13,796 nt of DNA from Acidiferrobacteraceae bacterium (lineage in GTDB: Bacteria > Pseudomonadota > Gammaproteobacteria > Acidiferrobacterales > Acidiferrobacteraceae), in assembly GCA_027343725.1 (NCBI GenBank), contig DAHWKH010000056.1, positions 1-13,796 of the forward strand. Reading direction: 5' to 3'. Every line of letters starts with the position of its first letter. The stretch's first letter is position 1. The notes under the pieces are model-generated. The model did no database searches. It was given only the letters and a program-made list of their open reading frames with translations, and had not been told where the DNA came from. This document shows positions 6,912 to 13,272 of the stretch, piece after piece. A program made the position numbers and the translations under genes.

Positions 6912-7708
6912 AGGAGACGGTAGCGCGCGATGCCGTCGCGCGTCAGACAGTGGGCGAGGCCCGGGAGGACCTCGCCCACTGCGTCTTTGAGGCCGAAGGG
7001 CGGGTTCAGGATCATGAGGCCTGAGCCGTTCAGGCGGTTGTGGACGTCGGGGGGTAAGGTCAGAAGCTCCGCCTGGAGGCGCGTTTCGGAAAACCGCGCG
7101 AGCGCCGCGCCGAGCCGGTCGGCCTCCCGCCGGTCCTTGATGGGATACCAGATCAGATAGACCCCCTGGCGGAACCGCCGGCAGGCGGTGGTGAGGCCCG
7201 CCAAAAGGGCCGCGCGTTCGCCGGCCCGCTCGTAAGGCGGGTCGATCAGAATGAGGGCACGCCGCTCGGGCGGCGGCAGGAGGGCCTTGAGCGCCTGATA
7301 GCCGTCCCCCCAAAAGGCCTGGCGGCGGGGCCCCTCGAGGCTCCTGACCAGGTGCGCGTGCGCCTGCGGGTCGCTTTCGACCGCGACCAGGCGGTCCTGC
7401 GGGCGCAAGAGGGCGCTTGCGAGCACCGGGGAGCCCGGGTAGATCCGCAGGCGGGTCGCATTGTGCCGGGCCACGACATCGAGGTAAGGGGCGAGCCCCG
7501 GCCACTGCGCGCGGTGCGGCCACAGGCGCGCGATGCCGTCTTGCGCCTCGCCCGCGGGCGCCAGGCGATACAGGCCGCTTGCCGCGTGGGTGTCGAGCAC
7601 GAACAGGGCCTTGGGCTTTTGCAGGAGGCGCTCGAGCGTGATCGCCAGGAGCGCGTGCTTGAAGACATCGGCCGCCGACCCGGCGTGGAAGCCGTGGCGG
7701 TAATTCAC
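6908..7708 (-). CDS. rlmJ: 23S rRNA (adenine-2030-N6)-methyltransferase
   Basis: This 266-residue SAM-dependent enzyme methylates N6 of A2030 in 23S rRNA. The N-terminus MNYRHGFHAGSAADVFKH is the family signature. FVLDTHAASGLY forms the SAM site, and the catalytic motif IDPPYE places DPPY at residues 156-159. The C-terminal RLNGSGLMILNPPFGL is also typical. Length is normal, about 280. The start is GTG at 7708, overlapping the upstream gene's TGA as GTGA, and no independent Shine-Dalgarno is visible, so it is probably read by coupling. It converges on the second DsrE gene with shared stop bases. This housekeeping gene appears unrelated to the sulfur cassette. Confidence 0.95.
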   Translation of the reverse strand: MNYRHGFHAGSAADVFKHALLAITLERLLQKPKALFVLDTHAASGLYRLAPAGEAQDGIARLWPHRAQWPGLAPYLDVVARHNATRLRIYPGSPVLASALLRPQDRLVAVESDPQAHAHLVRSLEGPRRQAFWGDGYQALKALLPPPERRALILIDPPYERAGERAALLAGLTTACRRFRQGVYLIWYPIKDRREADRLGAALARFSETRLQAELLTLPPDVHNRLNGSGLMILNPPFGLKDAVGEVLPGLAHCLTRDGIARYRLL

Positions 7709-8055
7709 GGATAGTCCGTGTATTTGCGGGCGCTCCCGCGCACGCGTTCGGCTGGGTATTTGCGGGCATTGGTCTCGATCTTCGCGTAAGCCGCGGCGAT
7801 CGGGTCGATGTCGAGCCGATCAGCCAAGCGCACGAGATAGAGCAGCACATCCGCCACCTCCTCGCTCAAGGCCTTGTGCGTCGCGGCATCCACCCGCGAG
7901 GACTCCTCCTCGCTCAGCCATTGCAGGGGCTCCAAGAGCTCGCCGGCCTCGACGATGAGCGCCATGGCTAGGTTCTTCGGGGAGTGGAAGCCCTCCCAAT
8001 CCCGTTCGCGCGCGAATTCCCGCAGCCGCATCTTGAGGTCATCCAATTCGCCCAT
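7705..8055 (-). CDS. MazG-like nucleotide pyrophosphohydrolase
   Basis: This 116-residue cytoplasmic enzyme belongs to the all-alpha NTP pyrophosphatase group, close to the RS21-C6/dCTPase branch. It hydrolyses (d)NTPs to monophosphates, likely removing non-canonical or excess nucleotides. RDWEGFHSPKNLAMALIVEAGELLE carries the first metal motif, Glu36-x-x-Glu39. SEEVADVLLYLVRLAD carries the second, Glu66-x-x-Asp69. The tail NARKYP...RGSARKYTDYP is typical. ATG at 8055 has an excellent AAGGAGGA site eight bases before it, so the longer upstream reading of this frame is not used. It is coupled to rlmJ by GTGA and divergent from the phosphate transporter. Exact nucleotide preference cannot be read from sequence. 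Confidence 0.9.
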   Translation of the reverse strand: MGELDDLKMRLREFARERDWEGFHSPKNLAMALIVEAGELLEPLQWLSEEESSRVDAATHKALSEEVADVLLYLVRLADRLDIDPIAAAYAKIETNARKYPAERVRGSARKYTDYP

Positions 8056-8115
8056 CGCGTCCTCCTTAAAGGCTCCGAGGGGGCAGTGTAACGAATTTCG
8101 CAAGCCCCCGGGGCC

Positions 8116-8149
8116 TTGTCACACGGCTGTCATGGAGGCGCATTAGCAT
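8116..8149 (+). promoter_or_regulatory. Pho box and -10 element of the phosphate transporter gene
   Basis: TTGTCAC-ACGG-CTGTCAT (8116-8133) fits the PhoB-binding Pho box: two 7-bp direct repeats with TGTCA cores 11 bp apart. The 4-bp spacer is less A/T-rich than the E. coli consensus. Ten bases downstream is TAGCAT (8144-8149), a four-of-six match to the -10 hexamer. That is the spacing at which PhoB replaces the -35 contact. Transcription would start near 8156 and give a leader of about 45 bases. The downstream gene encodes a PHS-type phosphate symporter, which makes phosphate-starvation control likely. Confidence 0.7.
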
Positions 8150-8154
8150 GCCCT

Positions 8155-8174
8155 GGTGACACCTCGGTGCCACC
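8155..8174. repeat. Tandem palindromes GGTGACACC and GGTGCCACC
   Basis: Two nine-base palindromes with 4-bp arms, GGTG-A-CACC (8155-8163) and GGTG-C-CACC (8166-8174), sit one helical turn (11 bp) apart. They lie at and just after the predicted transcription start of the phosphate transporter. They may be an operator for a second regulator or fold in the mRNA leader. No specific regulator is recognised. Confidence 0.5.
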
Positions 8175-8200
8175 CCTTCGTCTTTCAGAGGAGATTCCGC

Positions 8201-9616
8201 ATGGCCCAGAGCAAAGCGACACTCTTGCAGGCACTCGATGACGTCCCGGTCAGTTTTTTCCACATCCGGGCCGCTATCACCGCCGGCATGGGCTTCTTTA
8301 CCGACGCCTATGACCTCTTCATCATCGGCATGGCGCTCGTCTACCTGAAGCCCGAGTGGCATTTGACCGCAGGCCAGATCGGCCTGCTCGGCAGCGGCTC
8401 CTTGCTTGCGGCCTTTCTCGGGGCCATCGTCCTCGGGCGGCTCGCGGACCTCATCGGGCGCAAGACGATCTACGGGCTCGAGGCGCTGTTGATGGTCATC
8501 GGGGCCATCGCCTGCGCGTTCGCGCCGAGTTTCGGCTGGTTGCTCGCCTTCCGGTTTATCCTCGGCTTCGGCATCGGCGGCGACTACCCGATGAGTGCGG
8601 TGCTCATGTCCGAGTACAGCAACGCCAAAAAGCGCGGATCGCTCGTTTCGCTGGTGTTCGGCATGCAAGGGGTCGGGCTCGTCGTCGGCCCGGTGGTGGC
8701 GCTCACCTTGCAGGCCGCGGGGATCTCGCACGACCTCATCTGGCGCCTCATGCTGGGGCTTGGCGCCCTGCCGCCGCTCGCGGTCTTGTACCTGCGCCGG
8801 ACCCTGCCGGAATCCCCCCGCTACAAGACTCTGGTGCAGGGGGACGCGCGCTCCGCGGCCTCGGACATGGCCTCGTATTCGCAGGGCCAGGTGCACGCCG
8901 AGGGGAGCGCGGATGCGCCGCAACGTCTGAGCCTGCGGGCGCTCCTCTCCGATCGCCGCTATCTCCTGCTGGTGCTGGGCACCGCCGGCTCCTGGTTCCT
9001 GCTCGATTACGCCTTCTATGGCAACGTGATCTCGACGCCCCAGATCATAGCGCTCCTCTCCCCCCACGCCGGTCCCATCAAAGGCACGGCCTGGGCGCTC
9101 ATGATCTTCGCGCTCGCGGCGGTCCCGGGCTATCTCGCCTCGATCCTGCTCATGGACCGCATCGGCCACCGGCGTTTGCAGCTCATCGGCTTCGCGGTCA
9201 TGGCGCTGGCCTTCGGGCTCATCGGTTTCCTGCCGGGCGTCACGCACGAGGTCCTGCCCTTCCTCCTCTTGTATGCCTTGAGCTTCTTCTTCATCGAGTT
9301 CGGGCCCAACTGCACCACGTTCGTGATCCCGGCCGAGGTGTTCCCGACGAGCGGCCGGACCACGGGCCACGGGCTGGCCGCGGGCATCGGCAAGCTCGGG
9401 GCCTTCATCGGCACCTTCGCGTTTCCCTTCATCAGCCACGCCGGCGGTTTGAAGGGGGCGATGCTGTTCGCGGCCGGAGTCTCGGTCCTGGGGGTGCTCT
9501 TGACGCGCTTGACGTTGCCTGAGCCCAGCGGGCGCAGCCTCGAGGACCTCTCGCAGGAAGGGGCCCCGGAGCGGGTCGAGCCCTTGCGGCGCGAGGCCCA
9601 CGCGCCCTCGACCTAA
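8201..9616 (+). CDS. MFS transporter, PHS-type phosphate:H+ symporter
   Basis: This 471-residue inner-membrane protein has twelve predicted helices and a central loop at about residues 205-245. It resembles the phosphate:H+ symporter (PHS) branch of the major facilitator superfamily, with FFTDAYDLFIIG in helix 1, LGRLADLIGRK in loop 2-3 and GFGIGGDYPMSAVLMSEY in helix 4. Residues Tyr129, Gln156, Trp265, Asp269, Tyr273, Asn370 and Lys398 align by motif with the phosphate-binding set recalled from the fungal transporter PiPT. Proton-relay candidates Asp35, Asp38 and Asp128 are also present. ATG at 8201 follows AGAGGAG and begins MAQSK; upstream GTG-led sequence lacks coding character. The Pho box upstream and terminator downstream make it a self-contained unit. 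Phosphate uptake is the best call; organic-anion MFS substrates are less likely. Confidence 0.85.
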   Translation: MAQSKATLLQALDDVPVSFFHIRAAITAGMGFFTDAYDLFIIGMALVYLKPEWHLTAGQIGLLGSGSLLAAFLGAIVLGRLADLIGRKTIYGLEALLMVIGAIACAFAPSFGWLLAFRFILGFGIGGDYPMSAVLMSEYSNAKKRGSLVSLVFGMQGVGLVVGPVVALTLQAAGISHDLIWRLMLGLGALPPLAVLYLRRTLPESPRYKTLVQGDARSAASDMASYSQGQVHAEGSADAPQRLSLRALLSDRRYLLLVLGTAGSWFLLDYAFYGNVISTPQIIALLSPHAGPIKGTAWALMIFALAAVPGYLASILLMDRIGHRRLQLIGFAVMALAFGLIGFLPGVTHEVLPFLLLYALSFFFIEFGPNCTTFVIPAEVFPTSGRTTGHGLAAGIGKLGAFIGTFAFPFISHAGGLKGAMLFAAGVSVLGVLLTRLTLPEPSGRSLEDLSQEGAPERVEPLRREAHAPST

Positions 9617-9636
9617 AGAGGCCGCGCAAAACGACG

Positions 9637-9665
9637 CCCCGGGCACCGTGCCCGGGGTTTTTTTT
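9637..9665 (+). terminator. Intrinsic terminator after the phosphate transporter
   Basis: CCCCGGGCA (9637-9645) pairs with TGCCCGGGG (9649-9657) around a three-base loop, followed by eight T residues (9658-9665). This is a textbook Rho-independent terminator, 20 bases after the transporter stop codon. Confidence 0.95.
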
Positions 9666-9726
9666 GCCTTGCGATCGGTTCCGCGGCCTTGGCTCGCGGC
9701 GCAAAACCCTGACGGGCCGGGTGCCC

Positions 9727-9747
9727 GGACCCGGGTCTTTCGGGTCC
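9727..9747 (-). other. Hairpin in the intergenic region downstream of argH
   Basis: GGACCCG (9727-9733) and CGGGTCC (9741-9747) form a 7-bp stem with a seven-base loop. The hairpin is 15 bases beyond the argH stop in the argH direction. No T-run follows directly on the minus strand; the nearest is TTTT some 20 bases on. It may stabilise the argH 3' end or act as a weak terminator. The rest of 9666-9761 shows nothing recognisable. Confidence 0.25.
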
Positions 9748-9761
9748 CTCGAGCGGCGGCC

Positions 9762-11153
9762 TCAAGGGCCGCGTTGCAGGCGCTCGCGCGCGCGCGCGAG
9801 GGCGGCGCGCACTTGGCGGGGGGCCGTGCCCCCCAGGTGGTCGCGCGCGGCGAGCGAGCCCTCCAGGGTCAGGACCGGGAAGACGTCCTCCTCCACGAGC
9901 GCCGAGCAGGTCTTCAGGTCCGCAAGCGACAGGGAGGCCAGGTCGACATTGCGTTCGATCGCGAGCCGCACGGCGCGGCCCGCGGCCTCGTGCGCGTCCC
10001 GAAACGCAAGACCCCGGCGTACGAGATAGTCGGCGAGGTCGGTCGCGGTCGGATGGCCGCGCCCGGCCTCGAGGCGCATGCGCTCGCGCTGGAACGTCGT
10101 GGCCGGCAGGAGTTCCGTGAGCGCCCGGAGCGCGTCCTTCACGGTATCCACGGTGTCGAACAGCGGCTCCTTGTCCTCCTGGTTGTCCTTGTTGTAGGCG
10201 AGCGGTTGGCCCTTCATCAGTACCAGCAAGGCGGTCAGGTGGCCGATCACGCGCGCGCTTTTGCCGCGCAGGAGTTCGGGCACGTCCGGGTTCTTTTTCT
10301 GGGGCATGATCGAGGACCCGGTGCAAAAGCCGTCGGCGAGCTCGATGAAGCCGAACTGGGGCGTCGACCACAGGATCAGTTCCTCGGCGATCCGCGACAG
10401 GTGCACCATGAGGAGCGCGCCCGCCGCCGTGAACTCGATCACAAAGTCCCGGTCGGCCACCGCGTCCAGGGAGTTCTCGGCGATCCGCGAGAATCCGAGC
10501 GCCCGCGCCGTGAGCGCGCGGTCGATCGGAAAGCTCGTGCCGGCGAGCGCGCCCGCCCCGAGCGGCATCACGTCGACCCGGCGGCGCACGTCGTCGAGAC
10601 GCTCCCGGTCCCGCAGCATCATCTCGAACCAGGCGAGCAGGTGGTGACCCAGGGTGACGGGCTGGGCCACCTGCAGGTGCGTAAAGCCCGGCATGACGGT
10701 CTCGGCCTCGCGTTCGGCGATGTCGAGGAGCACCCCGCCTAAAAGGGTCAACGCGCCGCGCAGGCCGTCGATCTCCTGGCGCAGGTACAAGCGCACCGCG
10801 GTCGCGACCTGATCATTGCGCGAGCGCGCGGTGTGGAGCTTTTTGCCGACCTCGCCGATGCGCGCGATCAGGGCCGCCTCGATGTTCATATGCACGTCCT
10901 CGCGCGCGACCGACCACGCGAAGCGCCCCGAGGCGATCTCGTCGGCCACGTCCTGCAGTCCGGCGATGATGGCGTCGGCCTCCTCGGACGTGAGGATCCC
11001 GACGGCCGCGAGCATCGCGGCGTGGGCCTTGGATCCCTCGATGTCGTGGGGCGCAAGACGCTGATCGAAATGCACCGAAGCCGTGAACGCCTCGACGAAG
11101 GCATCCGTCGGTTGGGTGAAGCGGCCCTTCCAGGCCTTATCGAAAGAGGTCAT
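9762..11153 (-). CDS. argH: Argininosuccinate lyase
   Basis: This 463-residue cytoplasmic enzyme splits argininosuccinate into arginine and fumarate, the last step of arginine synthesis. The fumarase/aspartase superfamily signature GSSIMPQKKNP spans residues 279-289 and contains the catalytic serine on its mobile loop. TARSRNDQVATA is at about residues 108-119, and the general acid/base region is PGFTHLQ with His159. Length equals the family norm, about 460. ATG at 11153 gives the typical N-terminus (WKGRFTQPTDAFVEAFTAS). The leader holds GGAT as the only weak ribosome-binding candidate. argH lies divergent from algZ-algR, as in Pseudomonas. Its 3' end faces the phosphate-transporter terminator across about 97 bases. 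Confidence 0.97.
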   Translation of the reverse strand: MTSFDKAWKGRFTQPTDAFVEAFTASVHFDQRLAPHDIEGSKAHAAMLAAVGILTSEEADAIIAGLQDVADEIASGRFAWSVAREDVHMNIEAALIARIGEVGKKLHTARSRNDQVATAVRLYLRQEIDGLRGALTLLGGVLLDIAEREAETVMPGFTHLQVAQPVTLGHHLLAWFEMMLRDRERLDDVRRRVDVMPLGAGALAGTSFPIDRALTARALGFSRIAENSLDAVADRDFVIEFTAAGALLMVHLSRIAEELILWSTPQFGFIELADGFCTGSSIMPQKKNPDVPELLRGKSARVIGHLTALLVLMKGQPLAYNKDNQEDKEPLFDTVDTVKDALRALTELLPATTFQRERMRLEAGRGHPTATDLADYLVRRGLAFRDAHEAAGRAVRLAIERNVDLASLSLADLKTCSALVEEDVFPVLTLEGSLAARDHLGGTAPRQVRAALARARERLQRGP

Positions 11154-11180
11154 CGGTTATCCATCATAAAAAGTGGGGCC

Positions 11181-11209
11181 ATCTTACCGGAGATGGGGCA
11201 GGCCGTTAA
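11181..11209 (-). promoter_or_regulatory. Likely sigma70 promoter of argH
   Basis: On the minus strand TTAACG (11209-11204) and TAAGAT (11186-11181) lie exactly 17 bp apart, each matching the consensus at four of six positions. Transcription would start near 11174, about 20 bases before the argH ATG. The -10 sits inside the inverted repeat CCATCT-TACCGG-AGATGG (11179-11196), a possible operator. No ARG-box-like site is evident. Confidence 0.5.
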
Positions 11210-11253
11210 GGTCGCCACTTATCCGTCAGGATCGTCCGACCATCGGTGGCCCG

Positions 11254-11282
11254 TTGAGCGGGAGGCAAAGGTCCTCTAGTCT
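11254..11282 (+). promoter_or_regulatory. Putative promoter of the RNA unit upstream of algZ
   Basis: TTGAGC (11254-11259) and TAGTCT (11277-11282) are separated by 17 bp on the plus strand. The -35 has the conserved TTGA, and the -10 keeps the key T, A and final T. Transcription would start near 11287-11290 and run into the hairpin and terminator that follow. The weak middle of the -10 lowers certainty. Confidence 0.42.
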
Positions 11283-11286
11283 TAGA

Positions 11287-11387
11287 GCCGTTGTTCCCAG
11301 GCCGGACTCTCCTTATGCACCCCCACCCCGAAATACCGGCCTGGGGTTATGTGCCCCTCGAGCAAGACTCGAGGGGCCTTTTTCTTT
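11287..11387 (+). ncRNA. Putative small RNA or attenuator leader of algZR
   Basis: No protein gene explains this stretch, yet it has the parts of a discrete plus-strand transcript of about 100 nt. A promoter-like pair lies just upstream. The 10-bp perfect stem CCCAGGCCGG (11296-11305) with CCGGCCTGGG (11336-11345) encloses a 30-base loop. A strong intrinsic terminator closes the unit. The loop is pyrimidine-rich and carries CTCTCCTT, which resembles an anti-Shine-Dalgarno site, then CACCCCCACCCC. The motif TTATG-YR-CCCC occurs twice, at 11313 and 11347. GGGG (11343-11346) could alternatively pair with CCCC (11354-11357), disrupting both hairpins, so an attenuator for algZ is an alternative to a free small RNA. 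It matches no RNA family I recognise. Confidence 0.45.
11353..11387 (+). terminator. Intrinsic terminator between argH and algZ
   Basis: GCCCCTCGAG (11353-11362) pairs perfectly with CTCGAGGGGC (11368-11377) around the loop CAAGA, followed by CTTTTTCTTT. It points towards algZ and has no plus-strand gene upstream in this window's intergenic region. It therefore must end the putative RNA described here or attenuate algZR transcription. The minus-strand reading lacks a T-run, so it does not serve argH. Confidence 0.88.
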
Positions 11388-11425
11388 GCTAATCTTAGGA
11401 ATTGCCTGTCGCCACGGACCACCTT

Positions 11426-12508
11426 ATGGCCACGAAGGATTCCGCGACCGATCTCCCCCTGGACTTCGGGTCGTTTGCGATCGCCGTCAAGATGCTGGTG
11501 TTGGCGGAGGCGATCGCGATCATGCTCGCAGTCGGCGCCGATGGCCTCTCGAGGCTTGCAAGCGCGCGCGCTCTCGGCTGGGTTTCGGCCTACGCCCTCG
11601 GCGTCGCGCTCGTGACGTTTACGCTTCTGCGGATCCTGAACGCCTTCGTGCGCAGGCTTTCGGCGCGCGCGGGCTCGCTGGTCGCGATCCTCTTGACTCT
11701 CATCGCGGTCGTGATCGTGACCGAGGGCGGGGTGGCCGTCCTGCGCAACGCCCACATGCTCCCCCTGCCCGGACCCGGCCTGCGGGTGGAGCTCATGGCG
11801 CGCGGCGCGCTCGTGGCCACCATCGCCATGCTGCTTGGCTTGCGGCACTTGTTCGTGTCCCACAAGGCGCAGATCGATGCCAAGCTCGAGCAGGAGGCGC
11901 GCATGCAGGCCCTGCAGTCGCGCATCCGCCCGCACTTTCTGTTCAACAGCATGAACAGCATCGCCAGTCTCACGCGCAGCGATCCGGCGCGCGCCGAGGC
12001 CGCCCTGCAGGACCTCGCCGATTTGTTCCGGGTGCTCCTGGCCGATGCCCGCAAGCTCGTGCCGATCACCGCCGAACAGGAGATCTCGCGCCAGTATCTC
12101 GAGATCGAGAAATTGCGTCTCGGGGATCGCCTGCAGGTGCAGTGGACGGTCAGCAACGTGCCGCGCACGGCCCTGATCCCAGCGCTGACCTTGCAACCGC
12201 TGCTCGAAAACGCCATATATCACGGCATCGAGCCCCGGTTCGGCGGCGGCACGGTGCGGGTTCAGCTGTGGGGCGACAATGCCGATTGCCTCAACGTGCT
12301 CATCAGCAACCCGATTCCCGAGGTGCGCAAGCACGCCCACGGGCGGGGCAACAAGATCGCCATGGACAACATCCGGCAACGGCTGGCCTCGCATTTCTAC
12401 GAGGCTGCCACATTGCAAGCCTTCGAGGAAGGCGAGCAGTACCATGTCAAGATCAAGATGCCGATCATCAAGAATCAGGGGGCCGGCTACGTGGAGGTTT
12501 CTCCGTAA
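11426..12508 (+). CDS. algZ: AlgZ/FimS-type LytS-family sensor histidine kinase
   Basis: This 360-residue inner-membrane sensor has four predicted helices, at about residues 16-37, 50-74, 84-106 and 124-143. A HisKA_LytS domain follows, with RPHFLFNSMNSIASL holding the phospho-accepting His170. The ATPase domain has an N-box LLENAIYHGIEP (residues 259-270) and GRGNKIAMDNIRQRL, a degenerate G-box like that of the AlgZ subfamily. The family is known for control of alginate and type IV pili in Pseudomonas; the targets here are unknown. ATG at 11426 was chosen over TTG at 11402 because AGGA is only one base from the TTG, while GGA lies seven bases before the ATG. algR follows after 32 bases. An intrinsic terminator lies 39 bases upstream, so expression may depend on read-through. 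Confidence 0.9.
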   Translation: MATKDSATDLPLDFGSFAIAVKMLVLAEAIAIMLAVGADGLSRLASARALGWVSAYALGVALVTFTLLRILNAFVRRLSARAGSLVAILLTLIAVVIVTEGGVAVLRNAHMLPLPGPGLRVELMARGALVATIAMLLGLRHLFVSHKAQIDAKLEQEARMQALQSRIRPHFLFNSMNSIASLTRSDPARAEAALQDLADLFRVLLADARKLVPITAEQEISRQYLEIEKLRLGDRLQVQWTVSNVPRTALIPALTLQPLLENAIYHGIEPRFGGGTVRVQLWGDNADCLNVLISNPIPEVRKHAHGRGNKIAMDNIRQRLASHFYEAATLQAFEEGEQYHVKIKMPIIKNQGAGYVEVSP

Positions 12509-12540
12509 CCGGCGTTGCTGTGGAATTTTGGAGGGCACTT

Positions 12541-13272
12541 ATGAAGGTCCTGATCGTAGACGACGAGAAGCTCGCGCGCGACCGGTTGCGTGAGATGGTG
12601 GGTGAGATCCCGGAGCATACCGTCGTAGGCGAGGCCATGAACGGCAGTGAGGCGATCGAGGAGACCGAGCGCTTGAATCCCGACGTGCTCTTGATGGACA
12701 TCCGCATGCCGGGCATGGACGGGCTCGAGGCCGCCATGCACCTCATGGGCCTCGATGCGCCCCCGGGCGTCATCTTCACCACCGCCTACGACCAGCACGC
12801 GCTGGACGCGTTCGAGGTCAATGCCGTCGATTACCTCTTGAAGCCGATCCGCAAGGATCGCCTGGAGAAGGCCTTGAGCAAGGCCGGGAAGCTCACGTTT
12901 CAACAGTTGCAGGAGCTGAACCAGGCGCAGGACGTCCCGGTCGTGCGGACGCACTTGAGCGTCCACCTGCGCGGCAACATCCGGCTCGTGCCCGTGCGCG
13001 ACGTCCTCTACTTCCTCGCCGACAACAAATACGTGACGGTGCGCACCGCGAGCGAGGAGCACTTGATCGAGGATTCGCTTGTGAACCTCGAGCGCGAATT
13101 CGGCGAGGACTTCCTGCGCATCCACCGCAACGCGCTCGTCGCGACGCCCTACATCAAGGGCATCGAGAAGGACGCGAGCGGCACGTGGCACGTGGCGCTC
13201 ACCGGCCTCGATAAACGGCTCGCGGTCAGCCGCCGCCACGCCGCGGCCGTGCGCCGCTGGGCGCGCCGCTAG
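12541..13272 (+). CDS. algR: AlgR-type LytTR response regulator
   Basis: This 243-residue DNA-binding regulator pairs with the upstream kinase. The receiver domain (about 1-118) has acidic Asp7 and Asp8 in LIVDDE, the phospho-acceptor Asp53 in LLMDIRMPGMDG, Thr80/81 in IFTTAYD and Lys101 in YLLKPIRKDRL. A linker leads to a LytTR DNA-binding domain (about 137-240), with VPVRDVLYFLADNKYVTVRT, SLVNLEREFGEDFLRIHRNALV and a basic end RRHAAAVRRWARR. Length is close to Pseudomonas AlgR (248). ATG at 12541 follows GGAGG at good spacing. In Pseudomonas algR is followed by hemC in the same direction; here it ends against a convergent unknown gene, and hemC lies about 8 kb away on the other strand. Confidence 0.93.
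   Translation: MKVLIVDDEKLARDRLREMVGEIPEHTVVGEAMNGSEAIEETERLNPDVLLMDIRMPGMDGLEAAMHLMGLDAPPGVIFTTAYDQHALDAFEVNAVDYLLKPIRKDRLEKALSKAGKLTFQQLQELNQAQDVPVVRTHLSVHLRGNIRLVPVRDVLYFLADNKYVTVRTASEEHLIEDSLVNLEREFGEDFLRIHRNALVATPYIKGIEKDASGTWHVALTGLDKRLAVSRRHAAAVRRWARR

Noticed and set aside
8066..9646. 526-codon minus-strand frame opposite the phosphate transporter
   Set aside because: Charged, repetitive composition and no domain; the opposite strand encodes a clear MFS protein.
11160..11400. 6S RNA, 4.5S RNA, tRNA or a known riboswitch in the argH-algZ spacer
   Set aside because: No matching conserved core, closing stem or tRNA arms could be recognised.
11402..11425. TTG start for algZ, 24 bases upstream
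   Set aside because: The AGGA is only one base from the TTG, too close for initiation; ATG at 11426 is better.
11173..12540. Open frame running in phase into algR, suggesting a fused longer regulator
   Set aside because: This stretch is algZ read out of frame; AlgR has a normal receiver N-terminus and a strong ribosome-binding site at 12541.
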